Source of the DNA: Euplotes aediculatus
Taxonomy: Eukaryota > Ciliophora > Spirotrichea > Euplotida > Euplotidae
Direction: 5' to 3'
NCBI GenBank assembly: GCA_030463445.1
Contig: JAQGFW010023473.1
Span: 1-21,418, forward strand
DNA: 21,418 nucleotides
The notes beneath the pieces were generated by a model, which had not been told where the DNA came from, did not search any database, and worked only from the letters and a program-made list of their open reading frames with translations. Shown one piece after another: positions 12,501-18,500 of the stretch; the first letter of the stretch is position 1; each line of letters begins with the position of its first letter. Made by a program: the position numbers and the translations under genes.

Positions 12501-15500
12501 CTAAATTAGTTCTGATTATTTTATTATTATCGAGAATTAATCCAACAACTACTCCAATGACTGCTTCGGGATTTGATATGACCCTCGTCTCTGGAACCAT
12601 ATTGTACAGCAGAACTTTGGATATGAATCTAAAGAAATCGGTGCAGAACAGCTCGGCTACAACTTTATCAAGCTTGATCTCGTCAAGACTAATATTTTGA
12701 GTCTTCGGAAGATATTTATTCAGATTTGATATAAACTTTTTTAAATCTTTGTTTTGATATATTGATGGAATATCTGAATTTTCTTTGAAATATTTTTCGA
12801 GTTTTGATCATCAAAATAGTAAGACAATTTGCAAGTTAAAGTATTTTGATTCGTCATTTTGAGAAAGTACGGGTTTATCTAGTCCTCCAGAATTCGATTC
12901 ATTGGTATTTTTATATTTTGTATCAATGAGCTTATAATCAATTTTTATATTTGCTCAAACAGCATCAATAACATTTAACAAGGACGGAAGATCTCGATTT
13001 TTGCAATAGTTGAAAATTATTTTTAAAATGATTGCTAAATCTTTTCCTCATGTGAGTACCTTTGAATATATCATATCGTTAGCAAGAGTTGCTTCAAAAG
13101 AGAAATCATTAATATCAATTAAAATATCCAAAAGCTTTATAAAACTGATAATAGTTTCTTTGTTTCTTTGACCGATTTGCTTAAATGGACTATCTATCAA
13201 GATATCATTTTCATTAACTTTAAGTAAATTTTTGAAATTAAAATTTTCATCTAATTTATTTTCTGTATCAAGTCCTTCAAAAAATGGAACTTCTATTGTA
13301 TCGTTCGCAACTTGCATTTCAAGCATTTTTAGGGAGCTTTTGAGAAATATACTTGCTGATTTTTTTAAATTGGCTTTGTCGAGATGCTTACACTGACTGT
13401 AGCCGAGCTTAACACTTTTGTATATCATAACCAGCAGATTTGGGTCAAACTTCAGTTCTTTCTTGCAGAAATCTAAAATTGCAAATGCTTAAATATGTCC
13501 AAGTCAGTTACTTGGATTTAAAATTAACTCAAACATTACTTAAAATTATTTATCAGCTAAAAAACTTACTAAATGTATTTTGAATTATTTCATCACTTCA
13601 AACTATATTGTATCTATTTCACCACAATCCATATAGTTTCTCTAAGGAACTATTTTTGCACCCAAGAATCAAGCAAATCATTTCAAATCTCGATTTGTCA
13701 AATTTATCAAAGAAATTGCCAGTTAAATCAGAAAAGTTTGTGTTAGAGTCAATAACTTTGAATAGTCTATATGGATTTCCGCTCATCAAATCCAGTAATA
13801 ACTCCAGCTGTTCCTCCTCAACTCCGAGAAATTTAGATGTAAGTATAAGTTTATTTATATAAATCTGGATTGTTTTTCATTTTGCTCATTGGAAAGTCTG
13901 TTAAAAATGAAGTTGCAACTGTTCACAAGGCTTGAAGGTATTCAGAGTTAACTTTGTCAAGTTCCAAAAATTCAACTGTCAAATCTATAATTTTGATACA
14001 AATCTCTTGTTCTCCTTCAATAATCTATACAATATGTAAATTTATTCTTACTTTATCAATAATGCTTGCTTTAAATTTCTCAACATTTGAAGTGAAATGT
14101 TGGGAATAATTTGAATTAATACTATCTTTAAAAATGTTTTCATCAATATCATCAAAAGCTCTTTTAGTGAGGAATTCAATATGTGAATAACTTAAAGCTC
14201 CTTTGACATGTTTGACCCTAATTGCTCCTGTTTCAATCATAACGTCAAGGCATTGATCTATATTTTGTTTGAATTTGATTAGCTCTTCTTCGTACTTTAT
14301 CTGGTCGCTAAAATCTTCCAAAACTTGGTCTGATTTAATTTTAATAAAGAAATTCGAGGTTGTAACGATAAAAACAATTAGTGATCGAAGGAGATCAATA
14401 TGATCTTCATATACTCTTAATTGCTGCCCAATTGCTGATAAGCTGGAGTACTCATTAATAGCTAAGCTGTAGAACTCTATAATTTTACATTTTTGAATAT
14501 TAAGCCCAAGAGTGTCAATTATTTTCTCAAAACACTTAATATTTTTGGTTAATGCTAAATGGAGAGTATTTATTTTAGCTGGATCAATATCAGGAATAAA
14601 TTTTGCTACTAGTTCTTTAATTTTAATATCATCTCCTCATATCATTTGGTGGATTACTAGTAAATGATTTTTCAGTTCAATCGCATTTTCAATATTAACA
14701 TCAACTTCAAATATTGTGCCCATTGATTGAAGAGAATTGTCAAAGTTATAGAGAACCTCTTTAATAAGTTCAGGATCTTTCTTTGCTACAGCCATAACTA
14801 TTTTTATTAAAGAACTAAAGCCTTTTAAACCAAAGGATTCTGCTAGGACTTCAAAGCTTCTTCTGAAATCTCCTTTTGTAATTGCATATAATCACTTAAA
14901 TAGCTCAGTATAGTTACTTGGAACAATTTCAAGAGATAATTTATAAAGAGAATCATCAACAATACTGTAATTATTAGTAATTAGTGCTGTTAATAAATCA
15001 AACACATTTTCTGAAACATTCATTTTTTGTCATAACTCTTTCAAAGGATACGAATCAGCTTCCAACGCAACTTGAAGAATTGTATCAATAATATCTTGAG
15101 GGAAATCTGGCATCAGTTTTCTGAATAGCTTCTTTACTGAAAGAATTACTGAATATTCGACTTGTTTGATATCAACAGAAGAATTATTGTATGAATTTAT
15201 TGCAATTTCAGAAATAGCAACACTTAGTTCTCCATCAAAACCAACTTCTTCAGATAGGTTATAAATTGAGTTAAGAATTAGTGTTTGGTCATTGAGTAAC
15301 AATCCAATTAAGCATAAGGATATGTTCTTATCAACTCCACAAATTTTGTTAAATAGTAACGCAACTGCTCCTGCGTCTCCTTCTAAAACTGAATCCGTGA
15401 GTTCTTTTTCAATAGGAGGTAAGTTAAATTCCTTAACAGAGGCATTAACTGCCATGTAAAACATTCTTTGAGTAAACCCAGTAAGAGGTTTCATTACTAG

Positions 15501-18500
15501 TTGTGTAAGCTTGAGCTTCTCTTTTTCAAAGTTCTCATTTATTGAATTTTTGAGTGCTAAGTTAATAGTTGTGCTTACAGCTTCTTTTAAAGTATCATCT
15601 ATTTGCTTGAGTTTTGAATAAATCATGGTACAAAATCCAACTACCACTACTGCTCCTGCTGCCATCGGAAGGAACTTTTGAGGATTCAAAATTGCACCAA
15701 GAATACACCACACTAGCATCATACTTATATATGCAGTGTATATTCCTATGAAAGCAATAATGATTATCCAAAATGCAGTTGAAATAATCCATCTTGGCCA
15801 TGTTTTTGTGACAATATATTTTCCAGTATCTCTGGCACCAGTTGCGTAGTATCAAATTAGCTCAAATAATCCAGAAATAAAGAAAAATCATCCTAAACCA
15901 ACAACAATAAAGAAGTAAGCTTTACCAGTCATGTGGTCAAACCAAAAATTATATGAACTACTGTTGAAAATATCTTTAAACTTGAAAACATAAGCATAAA
16001 TATCTTGGTTTATTGTATCAATTTGAATTAATGTCCAGGTTGCAGCAAGCAAAATTAATAAAGGAATTCCAATTATTATTGCCAAATGAATAATTACAAT
16101 TGAAAAATTAGTAATGATTCCTTCTTCACTCAATACAAAATAACTAAAACCTCGCTTCATTTTTACTCATAATCCAATCTTTATTGTTTTATAGCTGAGT
16201 TCTTTTGGAATTCTGATTATATCTTCTAAGTAAGAACTATCATTTTTGTATGTCTGACTTTTTTGTCCAGATATTCTTTTAAAAGAAATTCCTTTTACAA
16301 AAGGCACAACAAATCTTGGATTAAACTCAGCTCCAAAGTCTTTGAGCTCAAGTGAGCCAATAATTTTAAGTTTTGAAATTTCAGGAATTTTATGATCTAT
16401 TCAAAATTTATTATATTTTTCATTTAAATCTGAAACCAATATAAAGTCACTCTTAAATGAACTTTTAGAGCATTCAGTTTCTAAAAACTTGATAACTGAA
16501 TTCTCCACATTGCCAATGCTGCTATGATTGTTGCTAAAGTTATCAATAGCATTTACTTCATTGTTTGAAAGTTTTTCATCTACTGTTTTCCATTTAATGT
16601 TAGAATACGAATCTGTCGATGAGTCTGACTTGAATTCAAGTTCAAGATTAAACTCATTCAGCAGTTCTTTCTCTTCTTCAATTTGCCTTGGTCTTAATCC
16701 TTCTTTTGTTCAGTACTCAATGTATTTACGATTTAGTAAATCAATACGAGTAGATACATCCATGTAGTATTGTTCTGACGAAAGCTTATACTCAGTAAAA
16801 TGAACCTCACTCTCATAAATTGAATTCAAGAACAACCGAAATGAGTTTGCATTTATTCGTCAGAGGTAATCTATGTATAGCTCAGGCACTTTGAAGAACG
16901 ATATTGAAGATTTATTTTTCTTTCTTAGCATTACGTCTACCTCATGTTCGTTTGTGCTTCCATCTAAGTTCTTTTCCTCTTCATGAGATGTAAATAGCCC
17001 GAGTTTCAAAATTTTAAAGGCAAAAATGCTGTTCCTAGAATATGTAGTGAATGTTTTGTTTTCGTCATTTTGATCTTCAATTTCTCTTTTGAACTTAGAA
17101 AGTTTTCGGTTGGATTCAAGATATTTGTGATACAAATTAATCAGGATCTTATTTATTCTCCACAAGAACACATACATCGCAAGAACTGAAAACAAAGAAA
17201 TAACACAGCTTACAATGAAGCTGAGAAGTATGAAAGAACTTCCAGATAATATGCTTATTTCAGATTGAATATAATCACCTTTTTCTGTGTACTCGAACTT
17301 GTAGTAGGTACTGTTTGCAGCTTGTCCAACAAAATGAATCGACTCTGTGTATACGAGACTAGTCAGTTTATTTGATATTAAAGTGTTCTTCTTTACATCG
17401 TTTGCAAATGTTGTCGGACATGTCGAACTGGGAATGTGGATGAGTCTGCTTCTCAAGTATGTTGGAGTCAAAATATTCAGAGAGAGTAAGGAAATCAGCC
17501 AGGGTCTAGCTTCAATATATTGTTTGAGTGAACTATGCACCCACATTCTCTTGTACTGTGGGCTGATTATCTCATACAAATAAATACGGGGATCATTAGG
17601 ATACGAGCTAAAATCAGATTTATCACTTGATAATTTAATTTGAGAAGTAATTGCAAAAGTATCATAGGTTGGATTATATGTTACACTTGAGCTTGTTGTT
17701 GATCCATCAATTAGAAACTGCACTGGTCCATCGTCAAGTGTGATCTTAAAGCTTCCTTGTCCACTTACAACCGTAGTTCCCGAGCTTGGACAACTTGCTG
17801 CTAAGCTTGATCATACATACAAAACTGATTGACAATAGGTTGAAGTATCAACATAAGTCCCTGATATTCCAGAATTTCTTGTTGATATGGTTGGTCAGTT
17901 AGTATCAATTGTATTGACTGTTCCGCCAGCAATTCAATGAGTTCCATGTGGTGTCTTTACAGTTATGCTATTTTGTGTGTAAACACTATTCTGAAGTATT
18001 GAAAGAGATCCAACATTTACAGTGAAAGTCATTGAAGCTATCTTCAGATAATCAAAATTGCAGTTACAGTATGAGCCAGAAACTGTTAAAGATGACACTT
18101 GATGCGGATTTTGGAACATCACATTTGGATATGCATTTGAGACTGTAAATACTAAATTTGTGATGATCATCGGAGTAGTCCATTTGCTATTGTCTTTGTA
18201 ATCATAAATTTGTAAGTCCTCGATAGTATCTCCATCAAATGTAAAGGTAAGTTTTGGAATTGTCACACCTCCAGGTATTTTCATTTCAACATAGCATTGC
18301 ACAGCTCCAGAGTCAGATACAATATTAATATTCTGAATTGTTCCTGACTGTAAAGTACTAAGCGTCGTTGATCTCGATGCACTCATGTACAAATCTATTG
18401 AGTTTGAGCTGACTTTATTTTCAAGAAGATAAATTACTCAATTTTTTATTTTTATATTGATTTCTGTTGCTCCTAAAATTGATATACTATCAGTGAAAAT

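Noticed and set aside
12254-12700. 148-codon plus-strand ORF
   Set aside because: It lies antisense to strong solenoid coding in exon 6, which is continuous on the minus strand.
15595-15855. 86-codon minus-strand ORF in another frame
   Set aside because: It is an out-of-frame shadow of the membrane domain; the true frame continues through a TGA cysteine.
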